62,371 nt of DNA from Marinilabiliaceae bacterium UBA5488 (GTDB lineage Bacteria > Bacteroidota > Bacteroidia > Bacteroidales > Marinilabiliaceae): positions 1 through 62,371 of the forward strand of contig DIPM01000019.1 of NCBI GenBank assembly GCA_002427105.1, written 5' to 3'. The position numbers and the translations under genes were made by a program. Every line of letters begins with the position of its first letter. Position 1 is the first letter of the stretch. The notes beneath the pieces were generated by a model that saw only the letters and a program-made list of their open reading frames with translations, had not been told where the DNA came from and did no database searches. Of the stretch, positions 35,282 to 44,802 are shown in pieces.

Positions 35282-36187
35282 ATGGATAAATATCAAATCA
35301 ATCATTTAAAGGAGCTTGAAGCCGAATCCATCTTTGTAATTCGCGAAGTGGCTGCTCAGTTTGAAAATCCGGTAATGCTTTTTTCCGGAGGTAAAGATTC
35401 CATAGTGATGTTTTATTTGGCATTAAAAGCCTTTTACCCCGCTAAGGTGCCCTTTCCTTTGATGCATATCGATACGGGACATAACTTTCAGGAGACTCTG
35501 GATTATCGTGATAAACTCATGGAGAGCACCGGGACTAAGTGTATTGTGCGCTATGTGCAAGACTCTATCGACAAGGGTCGGGCAACTGAAGAGACAGGGT
35601 ATAATGCAAGTCGTAATAAATTACAGACAGTCACCTTGTTAGATGCAATTGAAGAGTTGAAGTTTGATGCAGCCATGGGCGGCGGTCGTCGTGATGAAGA
35701 GAAAGCTCGTGCAAAAGAGCGCTTTTTCTCACACAGGGATGAGTTTGGGCAGTGGGATCCTAAAAACCAGCGTCCGGAGCTATGGAATCTCTTCAATGGT
35801 AATAAGAATATGGGAGAGCACTTCAGGGTCTTTCCGATTAGCAACTGGACTGAAATGGATGTTTGGCAATATATTTACATGGAGGATATCGAGCTGCCTT
35901 CGCTTTATTATACTCACCAGCGTGAAGTATTTGAACGGGATGGTGTTATTATGGCTACTGCTCCCTTTATGAAACTCAGGGAGAACGAGAAGCCTAAAAT
36001 AATGAGCGTACGCTGCCGCACCATCGGCGATATTACCTGTACCGGCCTTACTCTTTCTACGGCCAATTCACTGGAAGATATTATTCTGGAAGTGGCTTCT
36101 TCGAGGGTTACTGAACGTGGAGGACGAGCCGACGATAAGCGCTCGGATGCCGCGATGGAAGACCGTAAGAAAGAAGGCTATTTTTAA
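35282..36187 (+). CDS. cysD: Sulfate adenylyltransferase subunit 2
   Basis: 301 residues. It has the PP-loop motif FSGGKDSIVMFYLA, HIDTGHNFQET, GGRRDEEKARAKER and the C-terminal family ending RGGRADDKRSDAAMEDRKKEGYF-like block (near 280-301). With CysN it converts sulfate and ATP to adenosine phosphosulfate, the first step of assimilatory sulfate activation. cysN follows after 22 bases. The APS kinase and reductase genes (cysC, cysH, cysIJ) usually found beside cysDN are not in this window. Confidence 0.96.
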   Translation: MDKYQINHLKELEAESIFVIREVAAQFENPVMLFSGGKDSIVMFYLALKAFYPAKVPFPLMHIDTGHNFQETLDYRDKLMESTGTKCIVRYVQDSIDKGRATEETGYNASRNKLQTVTLLDAIEELKFDAAMGGGRRDEEKARAKERFFSHRDEFGQWDPKNQRPELWNLFNGNKNMGEHFRVFPISNWTEMDVWQYIYMEDIELPSLYYTHQREVFERDGVIMATAPFMKLRENEKPKIMSVRCRTIGDITCTGLTLSTANSLEDIILEVASSRVTERGGRADDKRSDAAMEDRKKEGYF

Positions 36188-36209
36188 TTACCTACACAAA
36201 CGAATGGTT

Positions 36210-37487
36210 ATGAGCGGAAAAGATACAGGATATTTGAATATGGAGTTGCTGCGCTTCACTACAGCAGGAAGTGTGGATGACGGAAAGAGTACTTTGATTG
36301 GAAGATTGCTCTATGATTCAAAGGCTATTTTCGAGGATCAGATGGAAGCAATAGAACGTGCAAGTGCTAGATTGGGCGGCGAGCAGGTCAATCTGGCGCT
36401 TCTGACCGATGGCTTGCGTGCAGAAAGAGAGCAAGGAATTACTATTGATGTGGCTTATCGTTATTTTGCTACTCCAAAGCGCAAATTTATTATTGCCGAC
36501 ACTCCAGGGCACCTTCAATACACAAGGAATATGGTGACCGGTGCCAGCACCGCGAATGCCGCGATTATCCTTATCGACGCACGCCACGGTGTATTGGAGC
36601 AAACCCGCAGGCATGCTTATATAGCTTCACTTTTGCAGATTCCTCATCTGATTATTTGTGTTAATAAGATGGATTTGGTGGGCTACAAGCAGGAAGTGTT
36701 TGAGCAAATATCTTCTGATTTTGATGCTGTGGCCTCCAAGTTATCTGTCAAGGATGTTCGCTTTGTACCAATCAGTGCGCTTGAAGGCGATAATGTTGTG
36801 ACACGTAGCGAGAAGATGGCATGGTATCAAGGCCCTACTCTTTTGTATATACTTGAAAATATTCATATTGGAAGTGATATCAACCGTGATGACTTCCGTT
36901 TTCCGGTGCAATACGTAATTCGCCCGCAATCGAAAGATTGGCCTGATTATAGAGGCTATGCCGGACGAGTGGCAAGCGGAGTTGTTGCCGTGGGCGACAA
37001 AGTGCTTGTTCTGCCTTCGGGATTTACTTCCTCAGTCAAATCTATTGATTTGTATAAGGATTCGCTACAAAGGGCATTTGCGCCGCAATCGCTTACTATT
37101 ACCCTTGAAGATGATATTGATATCAGCCGCGGAGATATGATTATCAAAGAGGTAAATGGAATACCGCCGCGCGTGGAGCAGAATATTGATATGATGATAT
37201 GCTGGTTTAATGAAAAACCCATGGTGCCCGGCGGAAAATATGGACTGAAGCACACCACCACAGAGGTGCGTTGTGTGGTAAAAGATGTTCAATATAAGAT
37301 GGATATCAATAAACTTGATAAGGAATTTAATGACCTCACTGTCAGGATGAATGATATAGCCCGGATTTCTTTGCGTACCACCAAGCCTATTTTTATTGAT
37401 GCATATAAAACCAACCGCATGACCGGTAGCGTAATCCTAATCGACGAAGGAACCAACGAAACTGTAGCAGCTGGGATGATACTTTAA
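36210..37487 (+). CDS. cysN: Sulfate adenylyltransferase subunit 1 (GTPase)
   Basis: 425 residues from ATG 36210 (ATG 36204 also possible). A longer frame reaches back into cysD but has no family match. Translation-factor-type GTPase motifs: GSVDDGKSTLIGRLLYD (P-loop), ADTPGHLQYTRNMVTGAST (G3) and CVNKMDLVGY (G4), followed by two beta-barrel domains. GTP hydrolysis drives sulfate adenylation by CysD. There is no fused APS kinase (CysC) domain at the C-terminus, unlike bifunctional CysNC proteins. Confidence 0.95.
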   Translation: MSGKDTGYLNMELLRFTTAGSVDDGKSTLIGRLLYDSKAIFEDQMEAIERASARLGGEQVNLALLTDGLRAEREQGITIDVAYRYFATPKRKFIIADTPGHLQYTRNMVTGASTANAAIILIDARHGVLEQTRRHAYIASLLQIPHLIICVNKMDLVGYKQEVFEQISSDFDAVASKLSVKDVRFVPISALEGDNVVTRSEKMAWYQGPTLLYILENIHIGSDINRDDFRFPVQYVIRPQSKDWPDYRGYAGRVASGVVAVGDKVLVLPSGFTSSVKSIDLYKDSLQRAFAPQSLTITLEDDIDISRGDMIIKEVNGIPPRVEQNIDMMICWFNEKPMVPGGKYGLKHTTTEVRCVVKDVQYKMDINKLDKEFNDLTVRMNDIARISLRTTKPIFIDAYKTNRMTGSVILIDEGTNETVAAGMIL

Positions 37488-37491
37488 AGAA

Positions 37492-37622
37492 GTTATGAGT
37501 TATAAGTTATAAGTTATGGGTTAGGAGTGATGAGTTATGAGTTTAAGCCTTAAACCTACTCGCCTATAACTCATATCTTCTTTTCCACTTAAAACTTTAA
37601 ACTTCGAACTTAAAACTTTTAC
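37492..37622. repeat. Heptamer-phased intergenic repeat between cysN and the lipid kinase
   Basis: From 37492 come eight in-phase 7-mers: GTTATGA, GTTATAA, GTTATAA, GTTATGG, GTTAGGA, GTGATGA, GTTATGA, GTTTAAG. From 37588 a second run of the other orientation follows: CTTAAAA, CTTTAAA, CTTCGAA, CTTAAAA, CTTTTAC, ending in the stop codon of the convergent kinase gene. Pairing of the two runs (for example 37530-37538 with 37566-37574) gives a hairpin that could terminate both genes. Confidence 0.85.
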
Positions 37623-38584
37623 CTTTTTCCTTCTTCCTTGGATGCTCTTGGGATTACGGGCAGCATCTCTATTAGTGGGGAGAGAATGTTTTGAGTCTGT
37701 TTGAGCTCCGGCGGGGGAGTAGCCACATTGACTGCCAGGGGAACAATGTTGACATTCACTTCTTTGCCAAGCATTACCGGTTCGCCGTCCACATGGCCGG
37801 GAAGATCCTCGGGAAATTCAATCTTCACCCTTGGCGTTTTGATAATCATATCATACTTATTCATATCAATACTCATATCTATCATGCTAATGAGTAGAGC
37901 GGGTGCAGTGACCTTTGGAAAGTCCCTGATTACGCAGAGGTCTATCAAGCCATCATCCACTTTTGCCTGGGGGGCGATATGGAAATTATTACCGTATTGA
38001 GTTGAGTTGGCAAAACTTATCAGAAATGCATCCCACTCTTGTGTTACCTTATCTATCGTGACGCGATATTTGGCAGCTTTATATTTGGTAAACTCCTTGG
38101 TTATGAGCTGCATATAGGCCAATGGCCCCCGGTTTCTCCTGGTGGCAAATTTGTGACTTATATAGGCATCGAAACCTATTCCGGCCATATTTAGTGAGTA
38201 GAATTCGTTCATCTTTATAACGTCAATTGGCGTAAACCGAGGATTATTAAGTGCCCTAATCGCGTTATTTATTTTAAAAGGTATTTCCAGGTGGCGGGCC
38301 AGGCCATTGCCCGAGCCTGTGGGGATAATTCCTAAAGCTGTCTCACTTGCTATAAGGCCGCGCCCTGTTTCATTAACGGTGCCGTCGCCCCCAACGGCCA
38401 CCACGATTTCGTATTTGCCGGCGGCCTTAGAGCTTAATTCAAAAGCGTGTCCTTTCCTAAGTGTATATTTTATTTCAATATCCCACTTTTGCTTATCCAT
38501 TTCGGAATGAATATACCCTTCGACACTTTTCTGTTTGCCGATGCCTGACACAGGGTTGACAATAAATAGAATTTTCTTTTTCAC
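37619..38584 (-). CDS. Diacylglycerol/sphingosine-kinase-type lipid kinase
   Basis: 321 residues starting at a GTG codon (38584), which gives the expected family start KKKILFIVNPVSG; no upstream ATG is in frame. The DAGK catalytic domain has VVAVGGDGTVNETGRGL and the substrate loop IPTGSGNGLARHLEIP, followed by the C-terminal beta-sandwich domain and an extra 40-residue tail. It phosphorylates a lipid hydroxyl at the membrane; diacylglycerol, ceramide or long-chain-base substrates are all possible. It is single, divergent from the efflux operon and convergent with cysN. Confidence 0.9.
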   Translation of the reverse strand: MKKKILFIVNPVSGIGKQKSVEGYIHSEMDKQKWDIEIKYTLRKGHAFELSSKAAGKYEIVVAVGGDGTVNETGRGLIASETALGIIPTGSGNGLARHLEIPFKINNAIRALNNPRFTPIDVIKMNEFYSLNMAGIGFDAYISHKFATRRNRGPLAYMQLITKEFTKYKAAKYRVTIDKVTQEWDAFLISFANSTQYGNNFHIAPQAKVDDGLIDLCVIRDFPKVTAPALLISMIDMSIDMNKYDMIIKTPRVKIEFPEDLPGHVDGEPVMLGKEVNVNIVPLAVNVATPPPELKQTQNILSPLIEMLPVIPRASKEEGKR

Positions 38585-38603
38585 AGATTGGAATTAAGAG
38601 ATG

Positions 38604-38611
38604 CAAATATA
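38604..38611 (-). promoter_or_regulatory. -7 element for the lipid kinase gene
   Basis: The minus strand reads TATATTTG about 20 bases before the GTG start; predicted leader about 13 nt. It supports the GTG start. Confidence 0.6.
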
Positions 38612-38761
38612 ACATCTATTCACTACATTAGCTTATCGAATTTATGAAGTGCTGAAACATTTTTTGCACTTATGTGTTTTGTTGCAGTGTTAAATTCTGG
38701 CCACTATCCTTTGTGTTTTTGTAATAATGGGTAATAGCTCATTAAAAAACAGACTTTAAAT

Positions 38762-40135
38762 ATGAACTATTTAATGCATGGAGAAATAAACAGAGTTGTT
38801 GGGAGGTGCTTTTTAGCGGCCTCAATGCTTTTGCTGCACTTGTTTGCACACGGGATGAAGCCTGTGACTTCTGATACTCTGGAGTTGAACTTAAACAAAG
38901 CGTTGGAGATTGCGCTTTCCGATAATCCAACAATACTCATTGCAAATAAGGAAGTTGATCGCGTAGATTACGCGCGAAAAGAAGCCTGGAGCTCTTTATT
39001 CCCTTCAATTTCGGCAGATGGTGGCTATACACGCAATATGAGGCTGCCTGTATTGTTTTTGCCTGATGGGGTTTTCGGACCGGGAACGGGAGGAGCCATG
39101 GAGATGGGCTTCAGAAACAGTGTGCAAGGCTCTTTGACTGCAGCTCTGCCTTTGTTTTCCATGTCCCTCTATCATAATATTATCCTGTCTGAGCAGGATG
39201 TAAAAGCTGCTCTGGAATCGGGGCGTGCCTCCCGCATTAATATGGAAGCAGAGGTTCGCAAGGCTTATTTTACCCTGCTTCTTGCTAATGACTCTTACAA
39301 TGTGATGGCTCGCAGCCTTGCAAATGCCCAGGAAAATTTAGATAATGTGCGGCGTTTGTATTCCCAGGGAGTGGTTGCTGAATATGATTTAATCAGAAGC
39401 GAGGTTCAGGTGCGTAATCTTAGCCCCGGCTTGGTTCAGGCTGAAAATGGAGTTCGTCTGGCCGAGATGATGTTGCGGGTACTGCTTGGTCTTGAGCAAG
39501 ATCTTGCTATCAGGGTGAGTGAAGAGTTGTTTGATTTTGAAAAGGCTGAGCTTCCGGCGAACGATGTCGCCGAAAGTGAGCTGACCAATAATACGCAATT
39601 GACGCTGCTTGGTTTGCAGCTCGAACAAATGACTACTCAGTTTAAGCTGGTGCGGGCACAGCGTTTTCCTAATTTATCAGCCTTTATCAGTTATCAGGCT
39701 CAGGCACAATCGAATGATTTAAATATCAGTGATTATCAATGGGCTAAGCCTTTAGCTGCAGGCTTGCAACTAAGTTTTCCTGTTTTCAGGGGCTTTGCTA
39801 TTCGCTATCAGGAGAAGCAGCTTGAGCTTGGACGGGAACAGCTTCAACTTCAACGCGACTATGCCGAACGCAACCTGATGCTACAGCTCAATAATATCTA
39901 CACCAATATGCTGAAAGCACTTGAGCAAATTGATTCCAACAGGGAGGGAGTAAGGCAGGCTGAGCGGGGTTTTGTTATTGCTCAAACTCACTACAGTGCC
40001 GGGGTTGGAACTTTGTTGGAACTAAACGATGCGGAAATAGCACTGACTCAGGCCAGGCTGAATTTGAATCAATCGATGTATGACTATCTGGCTGCCGAAA
40101 CGGAGTATCGGCAGTTGTTGGGGCAGCAGTTGTGA
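38762..40135 (+). CDS. TolC-family outer membrane efflux protein
   Basis: 457 residues with an N-terminal signal region (about 1-35). Two OEP repeats: LELNLNKALEIALSDNPTI at the start of the first and the long coiled-coil hairpins with AEVRKAYFTLLLANDSYNV and RNLMLQLNNIYTNMLKALEQ. The C-terminal part (VGTLLELNDAEIALTQARLN) is typical of the family. It forms the outer-membrane exit duct of the RND pump encoded by the next two genes. A near -7 element (TATCCTTTG, one base too long) lies at about 38706. Confidence 0.93.
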   Translation: MNYLMHGEINRVVGRCFLAASMLLLHLFAHGMKPVTSDTLELNLNKALEIALSDNPTILIANKEVDRVDYARKEAWSSLFPSISADGGYTRNMRLPVLFLPDGVFGPGTGGAMEMGFRNSVQGSLTAALPLFSMSLYHNIILSEQDVKAALESGRASRINMEAEVRKAYFTLLLANDSYNVMARSLANAQENLDNVRRLYSQGVVAEYDLIRSEVQVRNLSPGLVQAENGVRLAEMMLRVLLGLEQDLAIRVSEELFDFEKAELPANDVAESELTNNTQLTLLGLQLEQMTTQFKLVRAQRFPNLSAFISYQAQAQSNDLNISDYQWAKPLAAGLQLSFPVFRGFAIRYQEKQLELGREQLQLQRDYAERNLMLQLNNIYTNMLKALEQIDSNREGVRQAERGFVIAQTHYSAGVGTLLELNDAEIALTQARLNLNQSMYDYLAAETEYRQLLGQQL

Positions 40136-40171
40136 TGTAGTTTGAATGTTTTGCTTAAATACAATGTTTAT

Positions 40172-41215
40172 ATGAAGAATTCTTTGTCAATGCTTGCTTC
40201 GGGAGTTATTATCTTCGTCGGACTCTTTTTCCTTGCTTCTTGCGGCAGCCGTCAAACAGAAGAAACTGTGCAGGAAAACAAAGCTGTAGTAAAAACCGCT
40301 GTTGTGCAACTTAAAATGGTTGAGCAGTTAGTTTCTTTTGCCGGAAATGTTGAACCTTTTGAGAAGGCCTATATCAGCAGTGCGCAGCCGGTACGCATAA
40401 ACCGCATATTAAAGGAAGTCGGCGATTATGTTCGTTCAGGCGAAGTCCTTGTGCAGATGGACGCGGCTAATTACCGTCAGTCATCGGTACAGCTTGCCAA
40501 TCTTAAGAAGGAATATGCCCGACTTGATACTTTATATAAGGTGGGCAGCGTATCAGAACAGCAACTGGACCAGTTGAAAGCCCAACTTGATGTTGCGCTT
40601 GCAGCGAATTCCAATTTGGCCGAAAATACTGTTATACGTTCGCCAATCTCGGGTGTGGTAAGCGGACGATTTTATGAGGATGGCGAAATGTTTGCTATGA
40701 GTCCCCTTGCCGATGGGCGCTCAGCCATACTAACGGTAGAGCGTATTGATCCTGTAAAGGTGATTGTGCATGTTGGCGAGCAATATTTTTCCATGGTTGA
40801 TAAAGATCTCAAGGTGTCGCTTACCGTGGATAGTCAGCCCGGAAAAGTCTTTTCAGGCGAAGTTCATTTAAAATATCCTACCATTGATCCCAACACCCGC
40901 ACTTTCCAGCTCGAGCTAAAATTTCCTAATAAGGAAGGCTTAATTCGCCCCGGTATGTTTAGCCGCGTTACTCTGGGTTTTGGTAGCGTGGAAAGAGTGG
41001 TAGCCCCCGACCTGGCAGTAATTCGTCAGGCAGGAATTAATGAGCGCTATGTTTTTGTGATAGAAGATGGCAAAACGAAGCGCAAAGTAGTGCAACCCGG
41101 GCGGCTGATCGGGTCTGAGTTTGAGATAATTTCAGGACTTAAGCCCGGTGAAGAGGTTGTTGTAGCTGGTTTGGGCGGTCTGCTTGATGGCACAGAGGTG
41201 GAGATTAGTCAATAG
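40172..41215 (+). CDS. RND efflux membrane fusion (adaptor) lipoprotein
   Basis: 347 residues from ATG 40172; the frame opens earlier at a TTG that would displace the signal. The lipobox LASC gives lipidated Cys24. Domain order is normal for HlyD/AcrA adaptors: beta-barrel and lipoyl halves around a short alpha-hairpin (YARLDTLYKVGSVSEQQLDQ), then NTVIRSPISGVVSGRFYEDG, beta-barrel PTIDPNTRTFQLELKFPN and the membrane-proximal end. It links the inner-membrane pump to the TolC duct. It sits 36 bases after the TolC gene and 47 before the pump gene. Confidence 0.94.
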   Translation: MKNSLSMLASGVIIFVGLFFLASCGSRQTEETVQENKAVVKTAVVQLKMVEQLVSFAGNVEPFEKAYISSAQPVRINRILKEVGDYVRSGEVLVQMDAANYRQSSVQLANLKKEYARLDTLYKVGSVSEQQLDQLKAQLDVALAANSNLAENTVIRSPISGVVSGRFYEDGEMFAMSPLADGRSAILTVERIDPVKVIVHVGEQYFSMVDKDLKVSLTVDSQPGKVFSGEVHLKYPTIDPNTRTFQLELKFPNKEGLIRPGMFSRVTLGFGSVERVVAPDLAVIRQAGINERYVFVIEDGKTKRKVVQPGRLIGSEFEIISGLKPGEEVVVAGLGGLLDGTEVEISQ

Positions 41216-41262
41216 GCCAGGCCGCAGATAAACCGATGTGAAATAATATAATAGCTAATTCG

Positions 41263-44200
41263 ATGAGAATTTATGAAGTGGCTGTAAAAAAGCCAATTAC
41301 TACAGTGCTTATCTTTGTCGGTGTTATCATTTTGGGTCTTTTTTCGGTGCGCTATCTGCCCATAGATCTTTACCCCGAGATTGACCCGCCGATGGTATCT
41401 ATCTATACTTATTACCAGGGCGCTGGAGCACTGGATGTTGAAACTAACATTTCCCGAATACTTGAAGATCAGCTCAACACTGTAAACAACCTGAAAAAGC
41501 TAAGTTCCGTATCTCGGGATAATTTTTCCCTGCTTACGCTGGAGTTTGAATGGGGCTCTAATCTTGATGAGGCAACCAACGATATTAGGGATGTGTTGGG
41601 ACGGGTAGAAGCATGGCTTCCTGATGGGGTTGAAAAGCCCATAATCTTCAAGTTCAGTACCAATATGATTCCTATCCTGATGATGTCGGCCACGGCAGAA
41701 GAGAGCTATTCGGCGCTGGCAAAGATTCTGGATGAGACTTTGGTGAATCCGCTTAACCGGATTGAAGGTATTGGAGCCGTTTCAGTGGCGGGTGCCCCGA
41801 TACGTGAGATTCAGGTGAACGTTGACCCTCAAAAACTGGTGGCCTACAATTTATCAGTTGAGCAGTTGGGATTATTGATAGGGCAGGAGAGTATGAATTT
41901 GCCCGGTGGAGTACTCGACATAGGAAGCCACACCTATCCTTTGCGGGTGGAAGGTGAGTATAAGACTCCTGAGGAGTTGAATAATCTGGTTGTAGGCAAC
42001 TACATGGGTCGCGTGGTTAAGCTGTCGGATGTGGCTACAGTAAATGACACCATTGCAAAAATGACCTTCGACGAGCGCGCTAACGGTCGTCCGGCAGCTA
42101 CTATTATAATTCAGAAACAAAGCGGAGCCAACTCTGTGGCCATAGCTAAAGAAGTTCAGGAGATGCTGCCGGCTTTAATGAAGAATATGCCTCCGGATGT
42201 TCAAATAGAAACCTTTTTCGACACCTCGGAGTTTATTGAAAGTTCTATCGGTAGCTTGTCGAGTACAATTATGTATGCTGGAATTTTTGTTGTTTTGGTC
42301 GTCTTGTTTTTTCTGGGCAGGTGGCGGGCCACTTTTATTATAATATTGACTATTCCGGTGTCGCTAATTGTTTCTTTTATCTACCTGTATTTAACCGGTG
42401 ATTCCATAAATGTAATATCTCTGTCATCGTTATCGCTTGCTATTGGGATGGTGGTTGATGATGCCATTGTGGTATTGGAGAATATTACAACTCACATTGA
42501 AAAGGGTACTCCACCTCGGGAAGCCGCTATTTATGGCACCAATGAAGTAGGTCTGGCTGTTGTGGCAACAACGCTCACCGTAGTTGCCGTGTTCTTCCCG
42601 CTTACTTTGGTTTCGGGCTTTAGTGGTATTATGTTTAAACCGCTGGGCTGGATAGTAACCCTGGTAATAATAACATCTACCATTGCGGCACTTACCCTTA
42701 TTCCGATGTTGTCGTCGCAGATGTTGCGAAAAAACGAGCCTCATAAGGGCAGATTTTCAAAGTGGCTTTTTGGTGGAATAGATCGCTTCCTGGATGGTTT
42801 AGACAACTTTTATGCTAAGACCCTTAGCTTTGCTGTTAAAAGGAGAGTCATGGTACTGGTGGTATCGGCTGCTATCTTTGTAAGTAGTCTTTTTTTGATT
42901 CCTCTTGTCGATACCGAGTTTTTCCCTCCGGCCGATAATGCGCAGATTGCTGCTACCGTTGAACTGCAACAGGGAGTTAATATAGACCGGACTCGCCTTG
43001 TTGCCCGACAAATTGAGGGTATTATACTTGAAAAGTATCCTGAAGTAGAGGTCGTTTCAACCAGCGCCGGCGTAGCTCAGGAAGGTAATATATGGGCGGC
43101 CTTTGGCAATAATGGGCCACACGTGATTAATTATTATTTGAAGCTGACACCAAGTCCAGAGCGTGATCGTGATATGTATCTGATTAGCGATTTGCTTCGT
43201 AATGATATGGCTGCTATTCCTGAAATAGAAGATTTTAAAGTGGAAGCCGGCGGAGGAGATGGAGGTATGGGAAGTGGATCCAGCACTGTTGAGGTAATTA
43301 TCTCAGGCTACGACCTGGATGTAACCGACCGTTTAGCTAAGGAAATGGCGGAACTTATGGCTGACATGGAAGGACTTCGCGATATTGATATTAGCAGAGA
43401 TGCCTCAGGGGTGGAGTATCAGTTGGTTCTGGATAGAGAAAAGCTTGGTGTTCACGGTCTCTCCACTGCCCAGGTGGCTACTGCTTTGCGCAACCGCATT
43501 ACCGGGTTAACTGCAGCCCAGTATCGTGAAGATGGAGAAGAGTATGATATTGTGGTGCGCTACGACGAGAACTTCAGACAGTCACTCACTGAAATAGAGA
43601 ATATTATGATTCCCAATAATCAGGGTTTATTTATTCGTCTCAGTGAAGGGGCAAAACTTGAGGAGTATTTTGCTCCGCCCTCCATTGAACGCGAAAACCG
43701 TCAGCGTGTTGTTCGTGTAAGCGGCACTCTTTACGAGGCCTCGATTCGCGATGTCACCGCTGATTTACGCACAGCTTTTGCCGGCCTTAATGTGCCCCCA
43801 AGCGTCGGAATGGACATTGGAGGTTCGGTAGAAGAGCAAGAGGAGGCCTTTGCGGATATATTTCTTCTGTTTATCCTGGTAATTATGCTTGTTTATATTG
43901 TTATGGCTTCTCAATTTGAATCGCTGCGTTCACCCTTTATTATTATGCTTACTTTGCCTTTCGCCTTCACCGGGGTCTTTCTGGCCTTGTGGATTACAGG
44001 GCATACGCTGAATTTGATATCCTTAATCGGGTCTGTTATGTTGGTGGGGATAGTCGTGAAAAATGGAATTGTTTTGGTCGATTATACAAACCTTATGCGT
44101 GACCGCGGTTTAGGGCTGGTGCAGGCAGTTGTAGTCTCCGGGAAATCTCGTTTGCGACCTGTATTGATGACAACATTAACCACGGCATTGGCCATGGTTC

Positions 44201-44385
44201 CTCTTTCGCTGGGAATTGGCGAAGGCTCAGAGATTTGGCAGCCAATGGGTATTAGTATTATTGGAGGACTGATGTTTTCGACCGTCATTACCCTTGTGTT
44301 GATTCCTGTGGTTTACACCTTTTTTGGAGCCAATCGTATGCGACGTGAAAAACAAAGAGCTCTTAGTATGGAAGAGGAAGCCTGA
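41263..44385 (+). CDS. RND-family efflux transporter, inner-membrane pump
   Basis: 1040 residues with the HAE1/AcrB-type layout: TM1 (KKPITTVLIFVGVIILGLF), a large periplasmic loop, TM2-6 with the proton-relay motif AIGMVVDDAIVVLENI in TM4, a second periplasmic loop, and TM8-12 containing LVGIVVKNGIVLVDYTNLMRDRG. Substrates cannot be predicted; the family includes drug, metal, bile-acid and lipid exporters. Gene order (TolC, adaptor, pump, PG0541) is typical of Bacteroidota RND operons. Confidence 0.96.
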   Translation: MRIYEVAVKKPITTVLIFVGVIILGLFSVRYLPIDLYPEIDPPMVSIYTYYQGAGALDVETNISRILEDQLNTVNNLKKLSSVSRDNFSLLTLEFEWGSNLDEATNDIRDVLGRVEAWLPDGVEKPIIFKFSTNMIPILMMSATAEESYSALAKILDETLVNPLNRIEGIGAVSVAGAPIREIQVNVDPQKLVAYNLSVEQLGLLIGQESMNLPGGVLDIGSHTYPLRVEGEYKTPEELNNLVVGNYMGRVVKLSDVATVNDTIAKMTFDERANGRPAATIIIQKQSGANSVAIAKEVQEMLPALMKNMPPDVQIETFFDTSEFIESSIGSLSSTIMYAGIFVVLVVLFFLGRWRATFIIILTIPVSLIVSFIYLYLTGDSINVISLSSLSLAIGMVVDDAIVVLENITTHIEKGTPPREAAIYGTNEVGLAVVATTLTVVAVFFPLTLVSGFSGIMFKPLGWIVTLVIITSTIAALTLIPMLSSQMLRKNEPHKGRFSKWLFGGIDRFLDGLDNFYAKTLSFAVKRRVMVLVVSAAIFVSSLFLIPLVDTEFFPPADNAQIAATVELQQGVNIDRTRLVARQIEGIILEKYPEVEVVSTSAGVAQEGNIWAAFGNNGPHVINYYLKLTPSPERDRDMYLISDLLRNDMAAIPEIEDFKVEAGGGDGGMGSGSSTVEVIISGYDLDVTDRLAKEMAELMADMEGLRDIDISRDASGVEYQLVLDREKLGVHGLSTAQVATALRNRITGLTAAQYREDGEEYDIVVRYDENFRQSLTEIENIMIPNNQGLFIRLSEGAKLEEYFAPPSIERENRQRVVRVSGTLYEASIRDVTADLRTAFAGLNVPPSVGMDIGGSVEEQEEAFADIFLLFILVIMLVYIVMASQFESLRSPFIIMLTLPFAFTGVFLALWITGHTLNLISLIGSVMLVGIVVKNGIVLVDYTNLMRDRGLGLVQAVVVSGKSRLRPVLMTTLTTALAMVPLSLGIGEGSEIWQPMGISIIGGLMFSTVITLVLIPVVYTFFGANRMRREKQRALSMEEEA

Positions 44386-44448
44386 TTCAGCCCGGTAAGG
44401 GCTGAATATTTAGGAGTTGAGAGAGTATATAATAATATTTTGTGAAAG

Positions 44449-44742
44449 ATGAAAAGTGTTTTTATTGCATATAACCAGGCACTTACAGAAAAGGTTGAGC
44501 TTGTGTTGGACAAGCTTCAAATAAAGGGCTTTACACGATGGACGCAGGTTCAGGGAAGAGGCTCCGAGTCGGGTGAACCTCACATGGGTACTCACACCTG
44601 GCCTGCCCTTAATGAAACGATTTTGACCATAGTTCCTGATGATAAATTAGCGCCCTTGCTGGAGCGCCTGCGCAGTCTTAACAGCAAAACCGAAATGCAA
44701 GGCCTGCGTGCCTTTGTATGGAACGTGGAAGACACAGTGTAA
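44449..44742 (+). CDS. PG0541 family transporter-associated protein
   Basis: 97 residues, a small ferredoxin-fold-like (P-II-like) cytosolic protein. It opens MKSVFIAYNQALTEKVELVLD and has the conserved GFTRWTQVQGRGSESGEPHMG loop, then TIVPDDKLAPLLERLRSL. Members occur at the 3' end of Bacteroidota RND operons, as here, 63 bases after the pump gene. It is presumed to regulate the pump, possibly by binding a metal or nucleotide; no function has been shown. Confidence 0.88.
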   Translation: MKSVFIAYNQALTEKVELVLDKLQIKGFTRWTQVQGRGSESGEPHMGTHTWPALNETILTIVPDDKLAPLLERLRSLNSKTEMQGLRAFVWNVEDTV

Positions 44743-44802
44743 AGCACCTGGCAATTATCAAGTGAAAATTTTAGCTAAGGCCTTGTCATTTCCGGTAAAT
44801 GA

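Noticed and set aside
36117..36209. cysN start inside cysD
   Set aside because: The upstream residues are unrelated to CysN and derive from the cysD 3' end read in another frame; ATG 36204 or 36210 gives the family start.
38700..38720. TATCCTTTG as the promoter of the efflux operon
   Set aside because: The spacing inside the element is one base too long for TAnnTTTG; kept only as a remark.
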